Shown here: positions 35,468 through 45,669 of the stretch, one piece after another
Position numbering within the stretch: position 1 is the first letter of the stretch
How the letters are laid out: each line of letters opens with the position of its first letter
Assembly: GCA_963829995.1 (NCBI GenBank)
Contig: CAWHKW010000011.1
Location: 17,305-81,304 of the forward strand
DNA from: JACCZX01 sp963829995
GTDB taxonomy: Bacteria; Pseudomonadota; Gammaproteobacteria; Burkholderiales; Burkholderiaceae_F
Reading direction: 5' to 3'
DNA: 64,000 nt
Notes under the pieces: model-generated
What the model was told of the DNA's origin: nothing
Seen by the model: only the letters and a program-made list of their open reading frames with translations
Database searches by the model: none
Made by a program: the position numbers and the translations under genes

Positions 35468-38396
35468 ATGCATGCCTGCACGACTCGCCGTTTCCTGTTC
35501 GTCGTCGCTGCCTGCGCCGCGTTCGCAGCCGCGACGACCACTTTGGCCCAACCTCGCCCGCACCTGGTGCCTCCGCCGCCGCCGACGTGGCAACCGCCGG
35601 TTCTTCAGGTTTCGGGGGCGGAACAGCCAATCCGTCTGCAGACGCTGAAGGTCGATGTCGAAGTCTCCGCCGGTGTTGCCGAAACGCGCGTGCAGATGGA
35701 GTTCTTCAATCCGAACGGACGAATCCTCGAAGGCAAGCTGCAGTTTCCGCTGGCCAGCGGTCAGATCGTCAGCGGCTTTGCACTCGACGTCGACGGCGAG
35801 CTGCGCGACGCGGTGCCGGTCGAGAAAGCGCGCGCCCAGCAGGTCTTCGAAGACATCGTGCGGCGCCGCGTCGATCCGGGTCTTCTGCAAACGACGCTCG
35901 GCAATAACTACGAGCTGCGCATCTATCCACTCGCGCCGGGCAAAACTCGCACGGTTGTATTGCGTCTGGTCGAACCAGCTACGACGAGACTGTCGTTGCC
36001 GCTTGCCTATGCAAAGGCCGTCGATCGCTTCGAGGTCTCGTTGCGCTACGCCAGTGCCACTGCTCGACCGCAGATCGTCAGCAGCAATCCGCTCGGCCTG
36101 GTATTCGAGCGCGACCCGCGCGGCGGCTTTACTGCGCGGCGGTCGCTCGACGGTGCGGCGCTTCCCAACGACCCACTGATCGTCCAGGCGGCGGCCGCTA
36201 GCGCTGTCGAGATCACGACCGAGCAGCGAGGAGGCGACACCTTCTTCACGCTGGACCTGGCGGTCTCGCCCCGGTCGGCGCCTCGGCCGATGCCGCGCCA
36301 GGTTCAGATCGTCTGGGATGCCTCGGGCTCGGCCGCGGGCCGGCAGCTCGACCGCGAGCTCGCGCTGCTCGACGCTTACTTCAAGCGCGCCGGAACGATT
36401 GCGGTCACGCTCACTCGTTTCGCCGACGTGGCGCACGCAGGCGAGCACTTCATCGTGAAGAACGGCGACTGGACCGCACTGCGCCGTGCGTTGCAGGCGA
36501 CGGTCTACGACGGTGCGAGCCAGCTCGGCGCCGTTGCGCACGACGGCACTTCACAGGAAGCGATCTGGTTTACAGACGGCCTCGCCAACTACGGCGCGCA
36601 TTGGCGGCGCACGTTCCCGGTGCCCGCCTACATGGTGCACAGCTCGACCAGCGCCGACCCCGCCGCGCTGCAAGCCGTCGCCGAGGCGAGCGGCGGGCGC
36701 AGCATCGATCTGACAGTACTGACGCAAGCACAGGCCGCCGATGCTTTGCTCGCGCGCGGCACACAACTTGTCGATGTCTCGGCGCTGGGTGCGAAGGAAG
36801 TCATCGTCGAGTCGCGCCATGCGAACGGAGGTCGACTGGTTCTCGCCGGGATGCTCACTGCGAACAGCGCCGACCTGACGCTGCGGCTGCGTGGCGCCGA
36901 CGGCACCGTTACGACGCGAGCTGTGCGCGTCGACGCGGGACGCAACGAGTCAAGGCTGGCCGCATTGCAGTGGGCGCGTCTGACGCTCGCCTCGCTCGAA
37001 GGCGACACGAGCGTGAACAAGGCGCGCATTCGCGAGATCGGCAGGCGCTTCGGATTGGCGACGCGCGAAACGTCGTTGCTCGTGCTCGAGCAGGTCGACG
37101 ACTACGTCCGCAATGAGATCGAGCCGCCGGCTTCGCTGCGTGCGGCGTATGACCGGCTGGCAGCAACTACAAAGAAAAACCGCGCGCACAGCGATGCAGC
37201 GCGGCTGGCGCAAGTCATTCGGCGCTTCGAAGCGCGGGTCGCCTGGTGGAATCGACCGTTTCCGAAAGACGAGCCGGCCAAAGTCTTGCAGATCGCCAAG
37301 TCGCAGGCAGGAGCGCTTGGGCAAACGCAGGAATCGGCTCGTCAACGGCGCAACGATGTATCGCATGACGCTTCCGTGCCGCTGCCGGTGGCCAGCGCGC
37401 CGCCTGCCTCGCGTCTCGCCGCGGCGCAGGCTCCACATGAGGAGAAAGCGGGCGGCCGATCGGTTGCGCCGAACATCTCGATTGCACTGAAGCCCGCGAC
37501 GTCCAACTCGGCGTGGGCCAAACGCCTGCAGTCAGCCGATCCGGAGAGCTGGCACGCGGTTTACCTCGACGAACGGCGCGACAACGCAATGAGCGTCGGC
37601 TTCTTTCTCGACAGTGCCGACTTCTTCCTGCAGAAAGGTCAGCGCGAGCTCGGTTTGCGTGCGCTCTCGAACCTGGCAGAACTGGATTTGCAGAATCGGC
37701 AAGTGCTGCGGCTGCTGGCGTATCGGCTTCAGCAAGCGGGTGAGGTCGCTCTGGCGCTACCCATCTTCGAGCGTGTGCTCGAGCTTGGCGCCGAACGAGC
37801 CGCAGTCTCATCGCGACCTCGGCCTCGCGCTGGCGCAATCCGGGCAGTCGCAGCGCGCGGTCGATCGGTTGTATGAGGTTGTCACCGGTGCGTGGGACTC
37901 ACGCTTCGCCGACGCCGACCTGATCGCGCTCGCCGAGCTCAACGCCGTGGTGGCCGAAGCAGGGCGTGCCGGCAAGCCGATCGACGTTTCAGCGATCGAG
38001 CCGCGCCTGCTGAAGAACCTGCCACTCGACGTGCGCGTCGTTCTCGCGTGGGATGCGGACGCAACCGACGTCGACCTGCACGTCATCGACCCGAACGGCG
38101 ATGAGGTTTACTACGGTCGCAACCTGTCGTACCAGGGCGGTGCGATTACACGCGATGCAACCGGTGGCTACGGGCCCGAGGAGTTCGCACTCAGAAACGC
38201 CAAGCCCGGCAAGTACCGCGTCGAGGCGAACTTCTTCGGCCACCGCCAACAAGTGCTGGCGTCGAGTACCGGTCTGATGCTCTGGTTATCAAGCGGCTTC
38301 GGCACACCTGCACAGCAGGATCAGCGCACGACGCTGCGCCTGAAGAGCGAGGGCGGTCAGCGCGTCGTCGTCGGTGAATTCGAGGTGAAACGATGA
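35468..38396 (+). CDS. Exported VIT / von Willebrand A / DUF2135 protein, frameshifted
   Basis: About 975 residues if one frameshift is repaired. Order of parts: signal peptide (1-27, ending LAQP); VIT domain (roughly 45-170, LKVDVEVSAGVAETRVQMEF); VWA domain with the metal site DASGS at about 284-288 and TDG later; a helical, probably TPR-like part (QLGLRALSNLAEL-type region); and a C-terminal YfaP-like DUF2135 domain (DVDLHVIDPNGDEVYYG). The first frame ends at 37876 in an Arg-rich nonsense tail. Removing one G of 37787-37788 turns VLEL into APNEPQSHRDLGLAL and restores the rest. The ATG at 35468 is chosen for the signal peptide. Function is unknown; protein-protein contact in the periplasm is likely. 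Confidence 0.82.
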
Positions 38397-38485
38397 AGGG
38401 ATGCAGCGCCGACCCAGCAAGCTTACGTCCTCGCGCGCTATCAATTTGTGTTGGAGGTTGAGTCATGTCGATTCGCGTCGGAGGA

Positions 38486-39688
38486 CTAGAAAAACGCCTG
38501 AATACCCGTCTGCGCGCGCCCCAGAATCAGCGCGTGAATATCGTGCGTGCCCTCGTAGGTGTTGACTACTTCGAGGTTGGCCATGTGGCGCACCACGCCG
38601 TACTCGTCGCTGATGCCGTTGCCGCCCAGCATGTCGCGCGCGACGCGCGCGATGTCGAGCGCCTTGCCGCACGAGTTGCGCTTGACGATCGATGTGATCT
38701 CGGTTGCGGCGGTGCCTTCGTCCTTCATGCGTCCCAGACGTAGGCATCCCTGCAGGCCAAGGGCAATTTCAGTTTGCATGTCGGCCAGCTTTTTCTGCAC
38801 CAGCTGATTCGCCGCGAGCGGGCGTCCGAACTGCTTACGGTCGAGCACGTACTGACGCGCGGTGTGCCAGCATGCTTCGGCTGCGCCTAGGGCGCCCCAC
38901 GCGATGCCGTAGCGGGCGGAGTTCAGGCAGACGAACGGCCCCTTCAAACCCTCGACGTTGGGTAGTTCGTTTTCGGCTGGCACGAAGACGTCGTCCATCA
39001 CGATCTCGCCGGTGATCGACGCGCGCAAGCCGAACTTGCCGTGAATCGGTGGTGCCGACAGGCCCTTTGCGCCCTTGTCGAGGATGTAGCCGCGGATGTT
39101 GCCTGCGTCGTTCTTCGCCCACACGACAAACACGTCCGCTATCGGCGAGTTGCTGATCCACATCTTGGAGCCGCTCAGGCGAAAGCCGCCGTCAGCAGCT
39201 TTCGCGCGCGTTTCCATGCTGCCGGGGTCCGAGCCGTGATTGGGCTCGGTCAAGCCAAAGCACCCGATCCATTCGCCGGTGGCGAGTTTCGGAAGATATT
39301 TTTTCCGTTGCGCTTCGGAGCCGAACTCGAAGATCGGCAGCATTACCAGCGAGCTTTGCACGCTCATCATCGAGCGGTAGCCCGAATCGACTTTCTCGAT
39401 CTCGCGCGCGATCAAGCCGTAGCAGACGTAGTTCAGTGCGTGCCCGCCGTACTCGGCCGGCAATGTCGCACCCAGCACGCCGAGCTCGCCCATCTCGCGG
39501 AATATCGATGGATCGGTCTTTTCATGGCGAAATGCTTCGAGAATGCGAGGCGCCAGCTTGTCCTGCGCGTAGGCCTGCGCAGCGTCGCGCACCATCCGCT
39601 CGTCGGCGGTTAGCTGATCCTCCAGCAGGAATGGGTCGTCCCACTTGAACGAGGCCTTTAACTTTCGAGACGATTCAGGGGCGTTCAT
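38486..39688 (-). CDS. gcdH: Glutaryl-CoA dehydrogenase
   Basis: Acyl-CoA dehydrogenase of 400 residues that oxidises and decarboxylates glutaryl-CoA to crotonyl-CoA. The opening FKWDDPFLLEDQLT, the FAD-side motif GCFGLTEPNHGSDPGSM, WISNSPIADVFVVWAK, and the end YEGTHDIHALILGRAQTG are characteristic for GcdH, including the catalytic Glu in YEGTHD. It is monocistronic here, convergent to the VIT/VWA gene and divergent from fdsG. Its presence beside box genes fits lower aromatic or lysine catabolism, although the box pathway itself ends at 3-oxoadipyl-CoA. Confidence 0.94.
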   Translation of the reverse strand: MNAPESSRKLKASFKWDDPFLLEDQLTADERMVRDAAQAYAQDKLAPRILEAFRHEKTDPSIFREMGELGVLGATLPAEYGGHALNYVCYGLIAREIEKVDSGYRSMMSVQSSLVMLPIFEFGSEAQRKKYLPKLATGEWIGCFGLTEPNHGSDPGSMETRAKAADGGFRLSGSKMWISNSPIADVFVVWAKNDAGNIRGYILDKGAKGLSAPPIHGKFGLRASITGEIVMDDVFVPAENELPNVEGLKGPFVCLNSARYGIAWGALGAAEACWHTARQYVLDRKQFGRPLAANQLVQKKLADMQTEIALGLQGCLRLGRMKDEGTAATEITSIVKRNSCGKALDIARVARDMLGGNGISDEYGVVRHMANLEVVNTYEGTHDIHALILGRAQTGIQAFF

Positions 39689-39703
39689 CGCGTGAGCACA
39701 AAA

Positions 39704-39717
39704 TTGACGGAGATCAA
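39704..39717. promoter_or_regulatory. FNR/ANR-like box between gcdH and fdsG
   Basis: TTGACGGAGATCAA matches TTGATNNNNATCAA at nine of ten fixed positions. It lies 16 bases upstream of the gcdH start on one side and 108 bases upstream of fdsG on the other. It could place one or both genes under oxygen control. Confidence 0.45.
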
Positions 39718-39824
39718 TACTACGCCGCGTCGCCGTTGATAGACTGACCGAGGGGCCACGCGCCGGGTCTCAGCTGGGTCTCGATACTTTGCCTTCTCCG
39801 CGTGCCGCCAGACGGCAACTCCTG

Positions 39825-40316
39825 ATGACTGATGTGGGTTCACTGTTTCCATCCGATGCCCTGGCCACCGTGCGCAGCGCGCTGGAACGCCACGCCAACG
39901 AGCCTGGCGCATTGCTGCCCATCCTGCACGACGTGCAGGATGCGCTCGGGTACATCCCGGCCGACGTGGTGCCGGTCATCGCGAAGGGCCTGAATCTTTC
40001 GCGCGCCGAAGTGCACGGCGTTATCACTTACTACCATCACTTTCGAACCGAGCCCGCAGGGCGCACAGTCGTGCAGGTGTGCCGCGCCGAGTCATGCAAG
40101 GCGTGCGGCGCTGATGCGTTGATGGCGCACGCCGAAAAGGTGCTCGGGTGTGCGTCACATCACACGCGTGCCGACGGCGCCTACACGCTGGAGCCGGTGT
40201 ACTGCCTGGGCATGTGCGCATCGTCGCCGGCGATCATGGTCGGTGAGAAGCTGTATGCGCGTGTGACACCGGACAAGTTCGATCGCTTGGTGGCAGCGCA
40301 CGGATCCCCGGCATGA
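39825..40316 (+). CDS. fdsG: NAD-dependent formate dehydrogenase gamma subunit
   Basis: 163-residue NuoE-like thioredoxin-fold ferredoxin subunit of the soluble formate dehydrogenase. Its [2Fe-2S] ligands are the CX4C in VCRAESC and the CX3C in CLGMC. ITYYHHFRTEPAG is the usual preceding stretch. First gene of fdsGBA-fdhD-fdsD, the order known from Cupriavidus. The ATG at 39825 is preferred over a longer frame from 39789. Its stop overlaps the fdsB ATG. Confidence 0.94.
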   Translation: MTDVGSLFPSDALATVRSALERHANEPGALLPILHDVQDALGYIPADVVPVIAKGLNLSRAEVHGVITYYHHFRTEPAGRTVVQVCRAESCKACGADALMAHAEKVLGCASHHTRADGAYTLEPVYCLGMCASSPAIMVGEKLYARVTPDKFDRLVAAHGSPA

Positions 40317-41869
40317 GTTCCACAAGAATCTACGTGCCGCGCGACTCGGCAGCGTTGGCTGTCGGTGCCGACGAGGTCGCTGCCGCATTGCGTGCCGAAA
40401 GCGCCCGTCGCGGCTTCGCGCTCGACCTGGTGCGTAACAGTTCGCGCGGCCTCTTCTGGCTTGAGCCGCTGGTGGAAGTGGACACACCACAGGGCCGCGT
40501 CGCTTATGGACCGGTGACACCGGAAGACGTGCCGGCATTGCTCGACGCTGTGCTCGGCGGCGGCGCGCACGCGCTTTCTCAGGGGCCGGTCGAAGCGATT
40601 CCGTATCTGGCGAAGCAGCAGCGTTTGACATTTGCGCGCATGGGCATCACCGACCCGCTGTCGCTGGTCGACTATGAGGCGCACGAAGGCTGGGCCGGGC
40701 TGAAGCGCGCGCTTGAGCTCGATGGCGCCGCGATCGTTGAGCAAGTGACGCAATCGGGCCTGCGCGGTCGCGGTGGCGCGGCGTTTCCCGCGGGCATCAA
40801 GTGGCAGACCGTTTTGAAGACAGACGCCGCGCAAAAGTACGTCGTGTGCAATGCCGACGAAGGCGACTCGGGAACATTTTCCGACCGAATGACGATGGAA
40901 GGCGATCCGTACATGCTGATCGAAGGCATGACGATCGCAGGCCTCGCCGTTGGCGCAACGCAAGGCTATGTGTACATCCGCTCGGAGTACCCGCATGCGG
41001 TCGCGGTGATGAACGAAGCGGTCGCCCATGCGACGGCCGCTGGCTATCTTGGAAACAACGTGTGCGGCTCGGGCCGAGCATTCCATATGCACGTGCGCAA
41101 GGCGGCCGGCTCGTACGTATGTGGCGAAGAGACGGCCATGCTGGAAAGCATCGAAGGCAAGCGCGGCATCGTGCGCGCGAAGCCGCCGCTGCCCGCGATC
41201 GCGGGTCTGTTCGGTCAGCCGTCGGTGATCAACAACGTCATCACCTTCGCCAGCGTGCCGTTGATCCTGTCGCGCGGCGCCCAGTTCTATCGCGACTACG
41301 GCATGGGCCGCTCGACGGGCACGCTGCCGTTCCAGCTTGCCGGGAACATCAAGTACGGCGGTCTGGTCGAACGAGCGTTCGGTATCACTTTGCGAGAGCT
41401 GCTCTATGACTTCGGCGGTGGCAGCCGCTCGGGACGGCCGATCAAGGCGGTGCAGGTGGGCGGTCCGCTGGGCACGTACCTGCCTGAATCGCAGTGGGAC
41501 CTCCCGCTCGACTACGAGGCCTACGCGGCCGCGGGCGCGGTGGTGGGGCACGGCGGAATCGTCGTGCACGATGACACGGCTGACATGTCGCAGCTCGCGC
41601 GCTATGCGATGGAATTCTGCGCGATCGAGTCGTGCGGCAAGTGCACGCCGTGCCGGATCGGCTCGACGCGAGGCATGGAGGTTATTGACCGCATTTCAAG
41701 TAATCAGAACAGGGCGCAGCAGGTCATTCTTTTGCGTGATCTGTGCGATACCATGGTGAACGGCAGCCTGTGCGCGATGGGCAGCATGACGCCGCTGCCG
41801 GTTCTGTCAGCGCTGAACCACTATCCCGAAGACTTCGGGATAACCAGGCCGGATCAACAGGCGGCCTGA
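40313..41869 (+). CDS. fdsB: NAD-dependent formate dehydrogenase beta subunit
   Basis: 518-residue NuoF-like diaphorase subunit that passes electrons to NAD. An N-terminal ferredoxin-like region of about 120 residues precedes the FMN/NADH domain with GLRGRGGAAFPAGIKW and CNADEGDSGTFSDR. The [4Fe-4S] ligands are in ESCGKCTPCRIGSTRG plus a later Cys in GSLCAMG. It is translationally coupled to fdsG and sits 13 bases before fdsA. Confidence 0.96.
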   Translation: MSSTRIYVPRDSAALAVGADEVAAALRAESARRGFALDLVRNSSRGLFWLEPLVEVDTPQGRVAYGPVTPEDVPALLDAVLGGGAHALSQGPVEAIPYLAKQQRLTFARMGITDPLSLVDYEAHEGWAGLKRALELDGAAIVEQVTQSGLRGRGGAAFPAGIKWQTVLKTDAAQKYVVCNADEGDSGTFSDRMTMEGDPYMLIEGMTIAGLAVGATQGYVYIRSEYPHAVAVMNEAVAHATAAGYLGNNVCGSGRAFHMHVRKAAGSYVCGEETAMLESIEGKRGIVRAKPPLPAIAGLFGQPSVINNVITFASVPLILSRGAQFYRDYGMGRSTGTLPFQLAGNIKYGGLVERAFGITLRELLYDFGGGSRSGRPIKAVQVGGPLGTYLPESQWDLPLDYEAYAAAGAVVGHGGIVVHDDTADMSQLARYAMEFCAIESCGKCTPCRIGSTRGMEVIDRISSNQNRAQQVILLRDLCDTMVNGSLCAMGSMTPLPVLSALNHYPEDFGITRPDQQAA

Positions 41870-41882
41870 GTAGGAGAACAAC

Positions 41883-44801
41883 ATGTACACGGAAGTAAGG
41901 CGAGAAATCGACTACGGCACTCCCGCCTCGAAGTCAGTGGAGACCGTCACGCTCGAGATCGATGGCGAATCGGTCACGGTGCCGAAGGGCACGTCACTGA
42001 TGCGCGCCGCCGCCGAGGCCGGCATCAGCGTTCCGAAGCTCTGCGCGACCGACAGCCTGAATGCATTCGGTTCGTGCCGGCTGTGCCTGATCGAGATCGA
42101 CGGCCGCAAGGGCTATCCGGCATCGTGCACGACTCCGGCCGAAGCCGGCATGAAGGTGCGCACGCAAAGTCCTCGACTGCAGCAGCTGCGTCAGGGCGTG
42201 ATGGAGCTCTACATGTCCGATCACCCGGCCGACTGCCAGGCATGCAGCCGGATGAACGGCGATTGCGAGCTGCAGGAAATGGCGGTTGCGGTTGGACTAT
42301 CGGACGTGCGCTACGGAGTCGGTAACCAGTACGGCGGTGCCCATCACCTGAATGACACCAAAGACGAGTCGAACCCGTACTTCGCGTACGACCCGGCCAA
42401 GTGCATCGTCTGCTACCGCTGTGTGCGCGCGTGCGAGGAAACGCAGGGCACGTTTGCGTTGACGGTCAGTGGCCGCGGGTTTGCATCACGCATCGCAGCC
42501 GGGCAGGACCAGGCTTTCATGGACAGCGAATGCGTCAGCTGCGGCGCGTGCGTGCAGGCGTGCCCGACCGGGTCGTTGCAGGAAAAGACCTTGATCAAGC
42601 TCGGCCTGCCCGAGAAAAGCGTCCTCACGACCTGCGCGTATTGCGGGGTGGGCTGCGGATTCAGGGCCGAGATGAAGGGCAGCCAGGTTGTCAACATGGT
42701 GCCGTGGAAGGATGGCAAGGCCAACGAAGGTCACTCGTGCGTCAAAGGCCGCTTCGCGTGGGGCTACGCGACGCACAAGGACCGCATCACGAAGCCGATG
42801 ATTCGCAAGAAGATCAGCGATCCGTGGCAGGAAGTGAGCTGGGACGAAGCGATCAACTACGCCGCTTCGGAGTTCAAGCGCCTGCAGGCGACGTACGGCA
42901 TAGATTCGATCGGCGGCATCACCTCCTCACGCTGCACCAACGAAGAAACGTATCTGGTGCAAAAACTGGTGCGCGCGGCATTCGGCAACAACAACGTCGA
43001 TACCTGCGCACGTGTCTGCCACTCGCCCACAGGCTACGGCCTTGGCCAGACGTTCGGAACGTCGGCCGGTACGCAGACCTTCAAGTCGGTCGAGCAGTCG
43101 GATGTGATCATGATCATCGGTGCCAATCCGACCGATGCGCACCCGGTGTTCGCGTCTCGCATGCGCAGGCGTTTACGCGAGGGCGCCAAGCTGATCATCG
43201 TTGATCCACGCAAGATTGATCTGGTTGACTCGCCGCACGTGAAGTCTGATTTCCACCTGCCGCTGAAGCCCGGCACCAACGTTGCGGTCATCACGGCGCT
43301 GGCGCATGTGGTGGTTACCGAAGGCTTTCTCGCCGAGCAGTACATCGGCGAGCGTTGCGACGACAAGAGCTTCCGCGAATGGAGGGATTTCGTCGCGCGG
43401 CCCGAGAACTCGCCCGAGGCATTCGAAGCGGTCACCGGTGTGCGAGCCGATCTGATCCGCGGCGCCGCGCGGCTGTTTGCGACCGGCAACGTCGAAGGCA
43501 AGCTTGGCGAGCGGCGTCCGAACAGTGCGATTTACTACGGACTCGGCGTGACCGAGCACGCGCAGGGCTCGACGATGGTGATGGGGATCGCGAATCTTGC
43601 GATGGCCACCGGCAACGTCGGTCGCGAAGGCGTAGGTGTCAACCCGCTACGCGGTCAGAACAACGTGCAGGGCTCGTGCGACATGGGATCGTTCCCGCAC
43701 GAACTGCCGGGCTATCGGCATATCTCCGACACCACGGTCCGCAGCACTTTCGATGCGGCGTGGGGCGTGACGTTGAACCCCGAGCCGGGGCTGCGCATTC
43801 CGAACATGTTCGACGCCGCGCACGACGGCAGCTTCAAGGGCCTGTACTGCCAGGGCGAAGACATCGTGCAGTCGGATCCGAACACTCAACACGTCGCGTC
43901 TGCACTGACGGAGCTGGAATGTGTCGTCGTGCAGGACATCTTCCTCAACGAGACAGCCAAGTATGCGCATGTGTTTTTGCCCGGCTCGTCGTTCCTCGAA
44001 AAGGACGGCACGTTCACCAACGCCGAGCGCCGCATCTCGCGCGTACGCAAGGTGATGGAGCCGCTGGGCGAGTTGGCCGACTGGGAAGTGACCGTCAGGC
44101 TGTCGAACGCGCTCGGATATCCAATGCACTACACGCACCCCGAGCAGATCATGCAGGAGATCGCCGAGCTGACACCGACCTTCCGTGGCGTCAGCTTCGA
44201 GAAGATCGACCGCCTGGGCAGTGTGCAGTGGCCGTGCAACGAAAACACGGAAGAGGCCGGCACATCGATCATGCACGTCGACAAGTTCGTGCGCGGCAAG
44301 GGGCGCTTCATCATCACGCAGTACGTGCCGAGCGAAGAGAGAGTGACACGCAAGTACCCGCTGTTGCTGACCACCGGACGCATCCTGTCGCAGTACAACG
44401 TCGGCGCGCAGACACGTCGCACCGAGAACAACCGTTGGCACGACGAGGATCGGTTGGAGATCCATCCGCACGATGCTCAGGATCGCGGCATCAAGAACGG
44501 CGACTGGGTCGGCGTCGAAAGCCGCGCGGGCCAAACCGTATTGCGCGCGGTGCTGAGCGAAAACATGCAGCCGGGTGTGATCTACACGACGTTCCACTTT
44601 CCGGAGTCGGGCGCCAATGTCATTACGACCGATAGCTCCGACTGGGCCACCAACTGTCCGGAGTACAAGGTCACGGCGGTGCAGGTGATGCCGGTGGCGC
44701 AACCATCAAGCTGGCAACGCGAGTACTCCGAGTTCAATACGACGCAGTTGAACCTTCTCGCGCAGGCGAGGAAGAAACCGGCTGAGGTAGTCGGAAATTG
44801 A
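41883..44801 (+). CDS. fdsA: NAD-dependent formate dehydrogenase alpha (molybdenum) subunit
   Basis: 972-residue catalytic subunit. A NuoG-like N-terminus binds a [2Fe-2S] cluster (SCRLCLIEIDG region) and further Fe-S centres (HPADCQACSRMNGDCELQ, CIVCYRCVRAC, CVSCGACVQACP). The molybdopterin domain follows with TCAYCGVGCGF. The metal-ligand residue is Cys at about position 379 in ARVCHSPTG, so this is a cysteine enzyme, not a selenocysteine one. It oxidises formate to CO2 and feeds electrons to FdsB. RBS AGGAGAAC precedes the ATG at 41883. The stop overlaps the TTG start of fdhD. Confidence 0.97.
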   Translation: MYTEVRREIDYGTPASKSVETVTLEIDGESVTVPKGTSLMRAAAEAGISVPKLCATDSLNAFGSCRLCLIEIDGRKGYPASCTTPAEAGMKVRTQSPRLQQLRQGVMELYMSDHPADCQACSRMNGDCELQEMAVAVGLSDVRYGVGNQYGGAHHLNDTKDESNPYFAYDPAKCIVCYRCVRACEETQGTFALTVSGRGFASRIAAGQDQAFMDSECVSCGACVQACPTGSLQEKTLIKLGLPEKSVLTTCAYCGVGCGFRAEMKGSQVVNMVPWKDGKANEGHSCVKGRFAWGYATHKDRITKPMIRKKISDPWQEVSWDEAINYAASEFKRLQATYGIDSIGGITSSRCTNEETYLVQKLVRAAFGNNNVDTCARVCHSPTGYGLGQTFGTSAGTQTFKSVEQSDVIMIIGANPTDAHPVFASRMRRRLREGAKLIIVDPRKIDLVDSPHVKSDFHLPLKPGTNVAVITALAHVVVTEGFLAEQYIGERCDDKSFREWRDFVARPENSPEAFEAVTGVRADLIRGAARLFATGNVEGKLGERRPNSAIYYGLGVTEHAQGSTMVMGIANLAMATGNVGREGVGVNPLRGQNNVQGSCDMGSFPHELPGYRHISDTTVRSTFDAAWGVTLNPEPGLRIPNMFDAAHDGSFKGLYCQGEDIVQSDPNTQHVASALTELECVVVQDIFLNETAKYAHVFLPGSSFLEKDGTFTNAERRISRVRKVMEPLGELADWEVTVRLSNALGYPMHYTHPEQIMQEIAELTPTFRGVSFEKIDRLGSVQWPCNENTEEAGTSIMHVDKFVRGKGRFIITQYVPSEERVTRKYPLLLTTGRILSQYNVGAQTRRTENNRWHDEDRLEIHPHDAQDRGIKNGDWVGVESRAGQTVLRAVLSENMQPGVIYTTFHFPESGANVITTDSSDWATNCPEYKVTAVQVMPVAQPSSWQREYSEFNTTQLNLLAQARKKPAEVVGN

Positions 44802-45658
44802 AACCCGACGATGCCGAGTTGCGTCCGGCCGGTGCCAGCCAGGCAACCGTTACGACGCATCGTGCCGGTCGCACCGAACGCGCGACCGACTGGCTGGCCG
44901 ACGAGGTGCCGGTGGCGCTCGTGTTCAATGGAATTTCGCACGCAGTGATGCTGGCGACGCCGGCCGACCTCGATGATTTCGCACTTGGATTCGGCCTTAC
45001 CGAAGGATTGCTGGCCGAGGCATCGGAGCTGCATGACGTCGAAATTCAGGAGACCCGACTCGGCGTCGAAGTGCATATGGAAGTCGCCGGTGCGTGCGAA
45101 TTCAGGCTTAAGGAACGTCGCCGCAATCTGACCGGGCGCACGGGTTGCGGTCTGTGCGGCACCGAGAGCCTCGAGCACGTGCACCGCGCTTTGCCGACGC
45201 TCACAGTTGGCGCGCAGCGTATTCACGTCACCGCGGCAGCCGTTGCCCGCGCGCTGCGCAGCTTGCGCGAAGCGCAGGCGCTGCAACAGTCCACCGGTGC
45301 CGCGCACGCCGCAGCGTGGTGCAGCCCCGACGGTGAGGCATTGATTCTGCGCGAGGACATCGGCCGTCATAACGCGCTCGACAAGCTGGCCGGTGCGATG
45401 TCGCGTGCGGGAACTGATGCGAGCCAAGGCTTCGTGTGCGTTACGAGTCGAGCAAGCTTCGAGATGGTGCAGAAGACCGCGATGACCGGCGCGTCGATGC
45501 TGGTCGCAGTTTCGGCGCCGACGGTGCTCGCCGTGCGAACCGCGCAAGCCGCGGGGTTGGCTCTCGCGGGCTTCGCGCGCCGCGAAGACTTCGTTGCCTA
45601 CACGTCGCCCGAGCGGTTCGGTCTCGCACCGGCATCAACGAAATTAGCAACCGACTGA
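44798..45658 (+). CDS. fdhD: Formate dehydrogenase accessory sulfurtransferase
   Basis: 286-residue FdhD (FdsC in Cupriavidus naming). It transfers sulfur to the molybdenum cofactor of FdsA. The active-site cysteines are in RTGCGLCGTESL, and the nucleotide-binding part includes LREDIGRHNALDKL. The start is TTG at 44798, where TTGA overlaps the fdsA stop; no ATG is available in the right place. It lies between fdsA and fdsD as in other fds operons. Confidence 0.94.
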   Translation: MKPDDAELRPAGASQATVTTHRAGRTERATDWLADEVPVALVFNGISHAVMLATPADLDDFALGFGLTEGLLAEASELHDVEIQETRLGVEVHMEVAGACEFRLKERRRNLTGRTGCGLCGTESLEHVHRALPTLTVGAQRIHVTAAAVARALRSLREAQALQQSTGAAHAAAWCSPDGEALILREDIGRHNALDKLAGAMSRAGTDASQGFVCVTSRASFEMVQKTAMTGASMLVAVSAPTVLAVRTAQAAGLALAGFARREDFVAYTSPERFGLAPASTKLATD

Positions 45659-45669
45659 GTGCCGCGCTC

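Noticed and set aside
38465..38743. Open frame of 92 codons with a good ribosome site (GGAGGT) downstream of the VIT/VWA gene
   Set aside because: Apart from the first seven codons it lies antisense to gcdH, and its product resembles nothing; the ribosome site is probably chance or the remnant of a lost downstream gene.
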